From NCBI GenBank assembly GCA_027071965.1, contig JALSYJ010000348.1, positions 1 through 6,491 of the forward strand: DNA of 6,491 nucleotides, given 5' to 3'. Made by a program: the position numbers and the translations under genes. This DNA comes from Robiginitomaculum sp. GTDB taxonomy: Bacteria > Pseudomonadota > Alphaproteobacteria > Caulobacterales > Maricaulaceae. This document shows, piece after piece, positions 1 through 5,577 of the stretch. The stretch's first letter is position 1. Every line of letters starts with the position of its first letter. The notes below the pieces were generated by a model. It was not told the origin of the DNA and did not search any database. It worked only from the letters and a program-made list of their open reading frames with translations.

Positions 1-377
1 TCATTGGCAACGGTAAAACTGGCAGGGCCAGCGCCAACCAGAGCAATACGCTTCCCATTGGTCTTTGCAGGTTTTTTAGGAAGCCTGTCCGATACATCAC
101 CACGATGATCAGATGCCACCCGCTTTAGGCGGCAGATTGCTACCGGATCATCTTCCACCCGCCCCCGACGACATGCCGGCTCGCACGGGCGATCACAAAC
201 CCGACCCAAAATACCCGGAAACACATTTGACTTGCGGTTTAACAGGTAGGCATCGGCATACCTGCCCTGCGCAATAAGGCGAATATAGTCCGGAACCGGA
301 GTATGCGCCGGGCATGCCCATTGACAGTCTACAACTTTGTGAAAATAGGCGGGGTTGCTGGTATCTGTGGGTATCAT
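1..377 (-). CDS. NAD(P)/FAD-dependent oxidoreductase, glutamate synthase small-subunit type (N-terminal part, cut by window edge)
   Basis: The minus-strand reading frame is open from 377 to the left edge and gives about 125 residues. It carries a cysteine-rich N-terminal segment with CQWACPAHTPVPDYIRL near residue 18, CDRPCEPACRRGR near residue 66 and a later AICRLKR. This is the pattern of the iron-sulphur N-terminal domain of GltD and dihydropyrimidine dehydrogenase-like proteins. It is followed by a dinucleotide-binding loop, RIALVGAGPA, that begins the FAD/NAD domain. Such proteins pass electrons from NAD(P)H through FAD and Fe-S clusters in the cytoplasm; the substrate cannot be told from this fragment. 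The ATG at 377 is the only usual start: an in-frame TAA lies a few codons upstream, although no strong ribosome binding site is seen. The gene is richer in G+C than the cargo to the right and lies on the host side of the tRNA attachment site, so I read it as chromosomal backbone. Confidence 0.85.
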   Translation of the reverse strand, partial: MIPTDTSNPAYFHKVVDCQWACPAHTPVPDYIRLIAQGRYADAYLLNRKSNVFPGILGRVCDRPCEPACRRGRVEDDPVAICRLKRVASDHRGDVSDRLPKKPAKTNGKRIALVGAGPASFTVAN

Positions 378-563
378 GCGTCTTGCTTTGCTATTGTCTT
401 AAAAAACTCTAGCCCCCGGATAAGTTCACGGCAAGAATTGTTTTTAGAAGAATCATTTGGAACGATCCTCCAATCAACGAATAAAGAAGCTCGCCCTTAA
501 AATACCGGAGCGGTAGGGCAAATACAGACTCCCTCAACTAGCGAAGCGATAGGACAAAAGAAA
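378..563. other. Short gene-free spacer in the host flank
   Basis: Between the oxidoreductase start and the tRNA fragment I see no credible gene. An imperfect stem (CTATCG/CGCTAG with one mismatch, around 537-553) lies just past the tRNA 3' end but lacks a T-run, so it is not a convincing terminator. Confidence 0.4.
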
Positions 564-628
564 TGGTGCGGGCGGGGGGAATCGAACCCCCACGATCATG
601 CGATCTCAGGATTTTAAGTCCTGTGCGT
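564..628 (-). other. 3' part of tRNA-Leu(TAA) left as an island attachment site (att)
   Basis: Read on the minus strand, this segment contains the end of the D arm (ACGCACAGG), an anticodon stem CAGGA/TCCTG around the loop CTTAAAA (anticodon TAA, leucine), a long variable arm, a T arm with GGTTCGATTCC, the 3' acceptor strand GCCCGCA and an encoded CCA. The 5' acceptor strand and most of the D arm, which should lie at about 629-650, are absent. The sequence there is AT-rich and unrelated, so this is not a working tRNA gene. In tRNA-targeted integration the element carries a copy of the tRNA 3' end that restores the gene at one junction, while the original 3' end stays as a direct repeat at the other. 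With host DNA on the left, this fragment is the distal junction. The restored tRNA and integrase should be to the right, outside the window. Confidence 0.85.
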
Positions 629-650
629 TATAATGGTATCTAATTGATAT

Positions 651-670
651 TACTATATAATAATATAGTA
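651..670. repeat. AT-rich perfect inverted repeat beside the att site
   Basis: Arms TACTATAT (651-658) and ATATAGTA (663-670) flank a 4-nt centre. The repeat sits just inside the island end, 23 bp from the tRNA fragment. It is compatible with a recombinase or excisionase site or a protein-binding operator; its role is inferred from position only. Confidence 0.5.
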
Positions 671-678
671 CATGCTAT

Positions 679-737
679 TTATGTGTAACGATTATGTGTA
701 AACTGCACTAACAATTTTGACGCTAATTTACACATAA
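679..737. repeat. Three copies of TTATGTGTAA (two direct, one inverted), candidate integrase arm-type sites
   Basis: The 10-bp word TTATGTGTAA occurs at 679-688 and 692-701, and as its exact reverse complement TTACACATAA at 728-737. The two direct copies are 13 bp apart, start to start. Short direct repeats near the attachment core are typical of the arm-type sites bound by the N-terminal domain of tyrosine integrases. The third, inverted copy could allow looping. The word and its positions are seen directly; the role is inferred. Confidence 0.55.
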
Positions 738-826
738 ATATCATGAATTTAAGCCATTTTCTGCGCCACAAACCTAATACACCCTCAAAACGCCATAGAA
801 TACCCTACAGAGCCTATATTAGGCGA

Positions 827-1120
827 TCAATCAAACAGACCACCCTGACGGCTAGCCTCTATATGAGCCTGCCATTCGGGCTTCTGTGCTTCCTCATCAA
901 GCCAAGCTGTAACTTGACCCAAAACCCCACCCTCGTGGGCTTCAATTGTCCCTTGCTGATGGAAGCGTGACAAATAACCTGTTTCAGTAATGGGTAATGG
1001 CGCACACTCTGGGTTGATACTTTTGATTTCAAGGTGGGCAAATGGAGCATACCATTCTGGAGTATAGCTCACTTCAATCTCAATCCCCTGCCATGTGAAT
1101 TTATGAGTTTCCTTATTCAT
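827..1120 (-). CDS. Small hypothetical protein of a type common on alphaproteobacterial mobile elements
   Basis: The product is a 97-residue soluble protein with no signal peptide or membrane segment. It starts MNKETHKFTWQGIEIEV, continues with a central PITETGYLSRFH segment, and ends in an acidic, tryptophan-containing stretch (AWLDEEAQKPEW) and a C-terminal GLFD. The first half looks like beta strands and the tail helical. From memory, proteins of this pattern recur beside mobilization and plasmid genes, but I know no function. The frame stays open upstream to an ATG at 1252. I chose the ATG at 1120 because it has a strong ribosome binding site, and because the upstream extension (rich in Arg and Pro, overlapping hairpins) looks non-coding. 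It is the last gene before the attachment site and is separated from the CBASS operon by a 223-bp structured gap, so it is probably transcribed separately. Confidence 0.7.
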   Translation of the reverse strand: MNKETHKFTWQGIEIEVSYTPEWYAPFAHLEIKSINPECAPLPITETGYLSRFHQQGTIEAHEGGVLGQVTAWLDEEAQKPEWQAHIEASRQGGLFD

Positions 1121-1126
1121 TTTCTT

Positions 1127-1135
1127 CTTCCTTCC
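1127..1135 (-). promoter_or_regulatory. Ribosome binding site deciding the start of the 827-1120 gene
   Basis: On the minus strand GGAAGGAAG ends 6 nt before the ATG at 1120. This supports the 97-residue form over the longer open frame starting at 1252. Confidence 0.65.
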
Positions 1136-1145
1136 ATTGGAGATG

Positions 1146-1161
1146 GGTTGCATATGCAACC
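1146..1161. repeat. Perfect 16-bp palindrome GGTTGCATATGCAACC
   Basis: This is a complete palindrome with 8-bp half-sites and no spacer, 25 bp upstream of the ATG at 1120 and just before its ribosome binding site. It fits a dimeric repressor operator. As RNA it would fold back on itself near the translation start. No cognate regulator can be named from the sequence. Confidence 0.5.
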
Positions 1162-1218
1162 TTGCCCTTTGGCGAAAACAGGGTGTGTAAACGGAAAGAA
1201 AAATTGACGGCGGGCGCA

Positions 1219-1319
1219 AGGGCTTTGCCCTGAGCCTCGGGAGACCGGCCATTTTTATTGAAGTACGCTGAGGGAAAGTTCCCTAAGTCTTGACGTTAAT
1301 ATCAAAGCCTGCTGGCAGG
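1219..1319. repeat. Run of short hairpins between the hypothetical gene and the CBASS operon
   Basis: Three perfect inverted repeats are visible: AGGGC-TTT-GCCCT (1219-1231), AGGGAA-AG-TTCCCT (1271-1284) and CCTGC-TG-GCAGG (1308-1319). The last lies 25 nt past the stop of the phospholipase gene and could be a weak terminator for the CBASS operon, but it is followed on the minus strand only by CTTTG, not a real T-run. The 1219-1231 hairpin lies in a G+C-rich patch unlike the AT-rich cargo around it and would be in the leader of the 827-1120 gene. Confidence 0.45.
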
Positions 1320-1343
1320 ATGGAAAATCCAGAAAAATTGCAA

Positions 1344-2375
1344 TTATTTATACGCATAATAGCGTTCACGTTCTGCTACTACATCAGCAAAGAATATCGC
1401 AATTTGAGATTTGCTGTTCTCGAAATCTTTTTTAGCGAGCGCAGGTAAACTGGAGAATGCGTTATCATAATCATCTATCTCAATGTTTGCATCTTCATGT
1501 TCAGGTTCGAGACGAATGCAATTGTCAGGACCAAGAAGAAGTTTTGCCTGAGCAGTAGCATTATCAGTGGTCAGAAACATTGCTGCTTTAATTATTTCCT
1601 TCCAGGAAAAAAGTCCGCCGAATACTGAGGGGGGCTTTAATTCAAATGGCGCATTTCCCGTGCCTACGCTAAATACCTTGATTTGGTCAAAGCTCAAATC
1701 ATAGGCTGAGAGCACATCCACAAGCGCCACCATGACCGGATTGTTGGCCCAAACTCCACCATCAATAAACACTTTGCCACTTTCTTTATGCTCAAACCCT
1801 TTTAGATATGTGGGCGCTGCCGAAGTCGACCTGGCAACTTTCCACGCAAGCGTTAAATGGTCGTTTTTAAAGTCTGCATGGTGGTCAGTCTTGAAAACTG
1901 TAATTTCAGTTTTTGGCATCATGAAAGCAGGGATCACCAACCTCACACTAGATTCGCCTAAAAGGCGTTCACCAAACCTCCGCTTTAGAGCCCCTTCCAG
2001 TTCTTCATGTTTAAGCTTAGAGCCCAAAACCCACTTAGTAAATTGTTTTGCCCCTCCAAACCATGTTTGTGGAAGTAATGGGAATATTTTGCGCCCATCA
2101 TCACGATAAAAAGACAAAAGCTCCTCAGTTGAAAAACCAAAACCAAGGCCTAACGCGATAATACCACCTGTCGAGGTGCCTGCAATCATGTCGAAATGAC
2201 TAGCAATGGGCTTCCCCTTACAAAAATGTTCTTCACAACATTGCAAGAGCTGCGCTGTGTAGACGCCTTTGATTCCCCCGCCATCAAGTGAAAGAATTTT
2301 GAATATTTGATCTTTTGGCCATGGTTGCTTCGCCCGCCGAGTTGTGAGGCTGTTGGCACGCCGGTCAGTGAACAT
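1344..2375 (-). CDS. capV: Patatin-like phospholipase, CBASS effector (CapV-like)
   Basis: The 343-residue protein is a patatin-family lipid hydrolase. It has the oxyanion-hole glycine loop DGGGIKG at residues 31-37, the nucleophile elbow GTSTG with Ser68, and the catalytic dyad aspartate Asp205 in DGGVWANNP. All key residues are present and the length suits CapV. CapV phospholipases are switched on by cyclic dinucleotides (3',3'-cGAMP in the founding Vibrio case) and degrade inner-membrane lipids, killing or arresting the infected cell before phage release. The cyclic nucleotide used here cannot be told. The gene is last in the operon. Its ATG overlaps the E2 gene end by 11 nt, with GAGAGG 9 nt upstream as ribosome binding site. 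There is no signal peptide or clear membrane helix, so it is a cytosolic enzyme acting on the membrane face. Patatins occur elsewhere, but the neighbours make the CBASS assignment firm. Confidence 0.93.
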   Translation of the reverse strand: MFTDRRANSLTTRRAKQPWPKDQIFKILSLDGGGIKGVYTAQLLQCCEEHFCKGKPIASHFDMIAGTSTGGIIALGLGFGFSTEELLSFYRDDGRKIFPLLPQTWFGGAKQFTKWVLGSKLKHEELEGALKRRFGERLLGESSVRLVIPAFMMPKTEITVFKTDHHADFKNDHLTLAWKVARSTSAAPTYLKGFEHKESGKVFIDGGVWANNPVMVALVDVLSAYDLSFDQIKVFSVGTGNAPFELKPPSVFGGLFSWKEIIKAAMFLTTDNATAQAKLLLGPDNCIRLEPEHEDANIEIDDYDNAFSSLPALAKKDFENSKSQIAIFFADVVAERERYYAYK

Positions 2376-2862
2376 CCGCTACGGCCTCTCGAATAGCTTG
2401 GGCCTCTTCATCTCTAATTTCTGCAATACTCTCATAACCGATACTTGGCCCAAGCCATTCGCCGGTCACATGCCAAATTTCATAGTAATAAAGCCATTCA
2501 CAGGTCCAAAACATTGTGGTTTCAGCAATTAGTTTCGCTTTACACCATTCATTACCGTCTGGATCAAATAAACAAAGACCAGAATGCTTTGGGTTTGCGT
2601 CATCATATATAAGGTGAGGTATTTGCTCAAAACTCCCCCCCTTCAAAGGCTCAAGATCAGGACACACTATCATAACATATGGGAGCTCAAACTGTGAAGC
2701 ATTCCAAAAAACGGCTATTTTATAGCATTGAGCATGAGGTCGAAGATACCCACTCCAGATTAGCAATCCATCTGGCTTTCGCTCACAATCAAACCTCGGC
2801 CACAATCGTCTCATTGCCGACATTTGTGAATGAGGTGAGCGCTTCTTAACTTTTCCCACCAC
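2365..2862 (-). CDS. E2-like ubiquitin-conjugating-fold protein of a short type II CBASS
   Basis: The predicted product has 165 residues from a GTG start. It shows the prokaryotic E2 pattern: an N-terminal W-x-G-x-L-x-P segment (WSGYLRP, residues 36-42), a VCPDL strand, IPHLIYD (81-87), the catalytic-cysteine motif SGLCLF with Cys97, then a Trp-rich end (EWLYYYEIW, TGEW, residues 122-136). No E1 adenylation domain is attached, unlike the long E1-E2 fusion Cap2. E2 proteins of CBASS form a covalent link with the C-terminus of the CD-NTase and raise its activity. The frame overlaps the CD-NTase gene by 17 nt, so the two are translationally coupled. A purine-rich GAGAGG lies immediately before the GTG at 2862, very close for a ribosome binding site; the next GTG (2859) or the ATG at 2823 are alternative starts and would not affect the E2 core. 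Confidence 0.85.
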   Translation of the reverse strand: MVGKVKKRSPHSQMSAMRRLWPRFDCERKPDGLLIWSGYLRPHAQCYKIAVFWNASQFELPYVMIVCPDLEPLKGGSFEQIPHLIYDDANPKHSGLCLFDPDGNEWCKAKLIAETTMFWTCEWLYYYEIWHVTGEWLGPSIGYESIAEIRDEEAQAIREAVADVH

Positions 2863-4141
2863 ACCTCTCTTTCTTAAATTTCATTGGATGAAATTTATGG
2901 TCAGGGATGCTTTTTATCTCATTGACGGGCGCAATAATGGCTGGCGAATAGATTTTTCCACTTCCGGGCTGTAATAGCAGCTCAGACTGCTTTTTACGTC
3001 GATCACTACGTTTTTTTAAAACTTTCACCTGCTCCTGCGCCACATTCTCTCCAAATAATTCTCCAACTTTATCATAGATATCCCTCATAGAAGAGCGGTT
3101 CATTACCTCAATAGCTCCCACCAGATATTCAAGAGCTCCAGCTAGCCCCTCCATATCATCAAAACCATCTGGAAGTTCGCGAGGCCAGCGATCATTAATT
3201 TTATCAGGTGGATAAAATGGGTTGACCTCTTTTGGGCGTGTACCTTGCTGCATATGACTTCGCAGAGATTGAGCTATAAAAGAAGCAAGGTATTCTAATT
3301 GGAGTGCCAGACCACCCTCTACACACCCAAAATCACCTGTCAATTTAGTCAAATATATTGAAGGTGGGCGCTTTAGGGGATTGTTTTGGTAATGGAGGTT
3401 GATAAACCGTTTTAGAAGCTTAAGCGCCACTGCTTCCTGAGCATCGACCCGTGCGGGGATGATCGGTGGCAGACCTTCTTGGTCCGCCTTAGCAATGACA
3501 ATCCGCTCCTGGTCATCCAAATAGCTCAAACGTGAGCGAGAAATTGTAGAGCGTGCCTTGCTAATTCGTTCAACAAACTGGCCTTGCCCAACACTTATTT
3601 GTGACCGAAACCAGTCAGTAAACCCCCAGGGGTTGGATGGGATACGTTTGGAAGGCGCGTCATCAGGAGAATGAAATATTTCTCCAGGCCGCTCGCCGCC
3701 TATCCTCTTGCTCCGGTCCAGAATTGTTACATCCATGTGCATGGATCTAAACCTAAGCTGAATACAGCGCGTACATCTCTCTATTTCAATTACTCCTGGG
3801 AATCCCTCAAGCGCACGTTCAAGAAGATCGAGTGGCTTTTTATCAGACCAATCCAATGGAACATCAAACTCGACAATTGCGTCAACATCAAAACGGTCCT
3901 CATCAGTGCCACTAATTATGGTGGTACTTGTTGCTATAGAGCCTTGAGCATAAATCAAGCTTTGACCATCAATCATAAACGAAGCAAGGGGACCACCCTT
4001 CCTCTCAAGGTGAGCCTTAAGTCGACTATAACGGTTTTCAGCAATCCTTCGATCCTCGGGACTTAACTCAAGAATCGTGGCAACATCTAAAAATATTTCA
4101 TCAAGTGCATCAGTATTGTTAAATTGGTCAAAAGCAGACAT
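2846..4141 (-). CDS. CD-NTase, cGAS/DncV-like cyclic oligonucleotide synthase of CBASS
   Basis: The 431-residue nucleotidyltransferase has the active-site signature of the cGAS/DncV family: the GS motif (AQGSIATST, Gly67-Ser68), the paired metal-binding aspartates in RFDVDAIVEF (Asp85, Asp87) and the third carboxylate in MHMDVTI (Asp137). All catalytic residues are intact. The C-terminal half resembles the helical OAS1-type domain (IPARVDAQEAVALKLLKR near 228). On phage infection such enzymes make a cyclic di- or trinucleotide from NTPs that activates the downstream effector; the product cannot be predicted here. The tail is basic and ends ERCGGKS, with Gly428-Gly429 close to the C-terminus where the E2 partner is expected to act. 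The start is ATG 4141 with AAGGA 6 nt upstream; that ribosome site overlaps the stop codon of the DUF2188 gene. The 3' end overlaps the E2 gene. The exact CD-NTase clade is not assigned. Confidence 0.93.
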   Translation of the reverse strand: MSAFDQFNNTDALDEIFLDVATILELSPEDRRIAENRYSRLKAHLERKGGPLASFMIDGQSLIYAQGSIATSTTIISGTDEDRFDVDAIVEFDVPLDWSDKKPLDLLERALEGFPGVIEIERCTRCIQLRFRSMHMDVTILDRSKRIGGERPGEIFHSPDDAPSKRIPSNPWGFTDWFRSQISVGQGQFVERISKARSTISRSRLSYLDDQERIVIAKADQEGLPPIIPARVDAQEAVALKLLKRFINLHYQNNPLKRPPSIYLTKLTGDFGCVEGGLALQLEYLASFIAQSLRSHMQQGTRPKEVNPFYPPDKINDRWPRELPDGFDDMEGLAGALEYLVGAIEVMNRSSMRDIYDKVGELFGENVAQEQVKVLKKRSDRRKKQSELLLQPGSGKIYSPAIIAPVNEIKSIPDHKFHPMKFKKERCGGKS

Positions 4142-4152
4142 AATTTTTCCTT

Positions 4153-4377
4153 TTATCCTTTGGGTGGGTAAGGGTCTTGGCCGTAAGTATTACGTTCTCT
4201 TATTTGCCCATTCTGGCCATGAATGAGCATTTCAGACTTTTGCCTTATTGCTGTCTGGCGCGCCGCTTGAATCGCGCTTTTTTGAGTTCGGTGGATTGAC
4301 GTTACACGTTCATTACCTGCCCCAAGCACAGCCCAACCATTATTATGCGGGACAACGTGCTGATTCTTCTTAATCAT
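4153..4377 (-). CDS. DUF2188-like small protein, first gene of the CBASS operon
   Basis: The 74-residue basic protein matches the DUF2188 pattern as I recall it: an N-terminal HVVPHNNGWAVLGAG strand pair, then a threonine-lysine and alanine-rich helix (TQKSAIQAARQTAIRQ, residues 31-46), then MLIHGQNGQIRERNTYG and a PYPPKG tail. The family is small, soluble and of unknown function, and is found in many bacteria. The ATG at 4377 has AGGAG 8 nt upstream, and a near-consensus promoter lies just before it. The stop is 11 nt before the CD-NTase start, so the gene is the leader cistron of the defence operon. That position suggests a role in, or a dosage link to, CBASS, but this is inference from context. 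It could also be an unrelated passenger. Confidence 0.8.
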   Translation of the reverse strand: MIKKNQHVVPHNNGWAVLGAGNERVTSIHRTQKSAIQAARQTAIRQKSEMLIHGQNGQIRERNTYGQDPYPPKG

Positions 4378-4385
4378 TTTTCAAT

Positions 4386-4390
4386 CTCCT
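4386..4390 (-). promoter_or_regulatory. Ribosome binding site of the DUF2188 gene
   Basis: AGGAG on the minus strand, 8 nt before the ATG at 4377, is a canonical site and fixes this start. Confidence 0.7.
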
Positions 4391-4401
4391 GACGATTTAT
4401 C

Positions 4402-4431
4402 TTGACAAAATGCCTACCCTATGTTTACATT
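4402..4431 (+). promoter_or_regulatory. Candidate promoter for the XRE-ImmA/PIN pair, overlapping the CBASS promoter
   Basis: A perfect -35 box TTGACA (4402-4407) is followed after 18 bp by TACATT (4426-4431), a 4-of-6 match to the -10 consensus, with a TG just upstream. It points into the gene at 4495. It overlaps the divergent promoter on the other strand face to face, so RNA polymerase, or one bound repressor, could occupy only one arrangement at a time. The AT-rich centre ATTATAAT, loosely framed by TGTT and AACA, is an imperfect dyad that could hold an operator. Confidence 0.45.
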
Positions 4432-4457
4432 ATAATAGAACAAATACGCAACGTCAA
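4429..4457 (-). promoter_or_regulatory. Sigma70-type promoter for the DUF2188-CBASS operon
   Basis: On the minus strand the -35 box TTGACG (4457-4452) is followed by a spacer of exactly 17 bp and a perfect -10 box TATAAT (4434-4429). Transcription should start near 4422, giving a leader of about 45 nt before the ATG at 4377. It is the strongest promoter-like sequence I see in the window. Its -10 box overlaps the candidate -10 of the divergent gene. Confidence 0.7.
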
Positions 4458-4494
4458 CCTTTTAGTTTGGCGGGGCTAATGAAGGGAAAATAAA

Positions 4495-5577
4495 ATGTTT
4501 GGATCACGATTGAAATTGGCACGAAAGAAGGCAGGACTTTCGCTTAGAGGGCTGTCTGAACATGTTGAACCTCATGTGAGCGCTCAAGCGCTGAGCAAGT
4601 ATGAGAATGATATGATGATGCCAAGTTCTCGCGTTCTAATGGGCCTCACTCGTGCTCTTAACATATCAGTTGACTTTCTCATGGGGGCTCAGGTGGAATC
4701 TCTTGCAGGAGTTGAATTTCGCAAAGGCTCCGGAACCAGTGCTTCCGAAAAAGCTCGAGTCGAAGCAATCGTTCTCGAAAAGATTGAAAACTATCTTGCT
4801 ATTGAGGATATTCTAGAACTTTCAACTGAGGATGGTGCCCTTCAAAAATTCATTTGCAATCACATCAGTTCCTACGAAGAAGCTGAGAAGCTAGCTGAGA
4901 AGCTTCGTATAGAGTGGAAATTGGGAGAAGATGCGATACCAAGCCTTACTGACCTTCTTGAAGATCGAGGCGTCAGAGTCATTGAGGCACGCTTATCACA
5001 AAAAGTGTCTGGTATGACCTGCCAAGTGCATCGATATGGTGGGCGACCTGCCGTATTCACTATTGTTATATCCGACCGAATAACTTTGGAACGAAAGCGT
5101 TTTACTCTCGCTCATGAGCTTGGACATCGCCTTATTCATAATGTCGAAGGAGATAACATTTTGCTTGAAAAAGCTATGGATCGGTTTGCTGGCGCATTTC
5201 TTGTACCTGCAAACCATCTGCGTCGTGAAATCGGCGAACACCGAACTGGAATAGCCTATCAAGAGATTAGACGATTAAAGCATTTATACGGTGTTTCAGC
5301 AGCGATGATTATGATGCGCTTGAAGCAAGTAGGCATCTTACCTGAGGCTGTAATAAATTACGCGTTCAGAACTTACGCAAAGCAATGGCGTTTTGAAGAA
5401 CCTGATCCAATAGGAGTAGATTGTGAGTTCAACACCCTTGAGAGTCCCAGTCGATTTGAAGGTCTAATCTACCGAGCATTAGCGGAGGATTTAATCTCAC
5501 CTGTTCGTGCAGCAAATATGCTTGGAGTTTCACTCAAAGAGATCGAGAGGGGACTTAGGTGGTCGAAGAGCGCGTAG
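4495..5577 (+). CDS. XRE helix-turn-helix fused to ImmA/IrrE-family zinc metallopeptidase
   Basis: The 360-residue protein has two clear domains. Residues about 3-64 are an XRE/Cro helix-turn-helix (RLKLARKKAGLSLRGLSEHV, then SAQALSKYEND and LTRALNISVDFLMG). Residues about 150-290 are an ImmA/IrrE (COG2856) peptidase with HELGH zinc motif (His207, Glu208, His211) and a probable third ligand Glu225 ahead of FAGAFLVP. A short C-terminal helical region follows, ending in a RAANMLGVS segment. Proteins of this design bind DNA and either cleave a repressor or act as the antitoxin/regulator of an adjacent toxin. The gene is divergent from the CBASS operon with a shared promoter region and is translationally coupled to the downstream PIN gene. 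Start ATG 4495 has AAGGG 8 nt upstream. Likely roles are autorepressor of both directions, antitoxin of the PIN protein, or CBASS switch; sequence alone does not decide. Confidence 0.9.
   Translation: MFGSRLKLARKKAGLSLRGLSEHVEPHVSAQALSKYENDMMMPSSRVLMGLTRALNISVDFLMGAQVESLAGVEFRKGSGTSASEKARVEAIVLEKIENYLAIEDILELSTEDGALQKFICNHISSYEEAEKLAEKLRIEWKLGEDAIPSLTDLLEDRGVRVIEARLSQKVSGMTCQVHRYGGRPAVFTIVISDRITLERKRFTLAHELGHRLIHNVEGDNILLEKAMDRFAGAFLVPANHLRREIGEHRTGIAYQEIRRLKHLYGVSAAMIMMRLKQVGILPEAVINYAFRTYAKQWRFEEPDPIGVDCEFNTLESPSRFEGLIYRALAEDLISPVRAANMLGVSLKEIERGLRWSKSA
5545..5552 (+). promoter_or_regulatory. Ribosome binding site inside the XRE-ImmA gene, fixing a GTG start for the PIN gene
   Basis: GAGAGGGG ends 6 nt before the GTG at 5559, within the last codons of the upstream gene. 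It supports the GTG start and the 19-nt overlap, and so coupled translation of the two proteins. Confidence 0.65.

Noticed and set aside
303..500. Plus-strand frame of 65 codons
   Set aside because: It lies partly antisense to the oxidoreductase N-terminus, which has recognisable motifs, and shows no domain or ribosome site.
564..640. Functional tRNA-Leu gene
   Set aside because: The 5' acceptor strand and most of the D arm are missing; the sequence past 628 cannot pair with the acceptor end.
812..824. GCCTA-TAT-TAGGC inverted repeat just past the stop of the 827-1120 gene as a terminator
   Set aside because: Short stem with no T-run on the minus strand; may be chance or part of the island-end structure.
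743..970. Plus-strand frame of 75 codons
   Set aside because: It is mostly antisense to the hypothetical gene at 827-1120, with no recognisable family and no convincing ribosome site.
1121..1252. N-terminal extension of the 827-1120 gene to an ATG at 1252
   Set aside because: No ribosome site at 1252, composition biased to Arg and Pro, and it overlaps the palindrome and a hairpin; the ATG at 1120 has a strong site. Conservation analysis could reverse this.
1308..1319. CCTGC/GCAGG hairpin as an intrinsic terminator of the CBASS operon
   Set aside because: The stem is only 5 bp and is followed by CTTTG rather than a T-run; kept only as a weak possibility.
3671..4066. Plus-strand frame of 131 codons
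   Set aside because: It is fully antisense to the CD-NTase catalytic domain, so it is a shadow.
4402..4436. Plus-strand promoter made of TTGACA and the perfect TATAAT at 4431-4436
   Set aside because: The spacer would be 23 bp, too long for sigma70. The ATTATAAT is better used by the minus-strand promoter, and the plus strand has TACATT at 18 bp.
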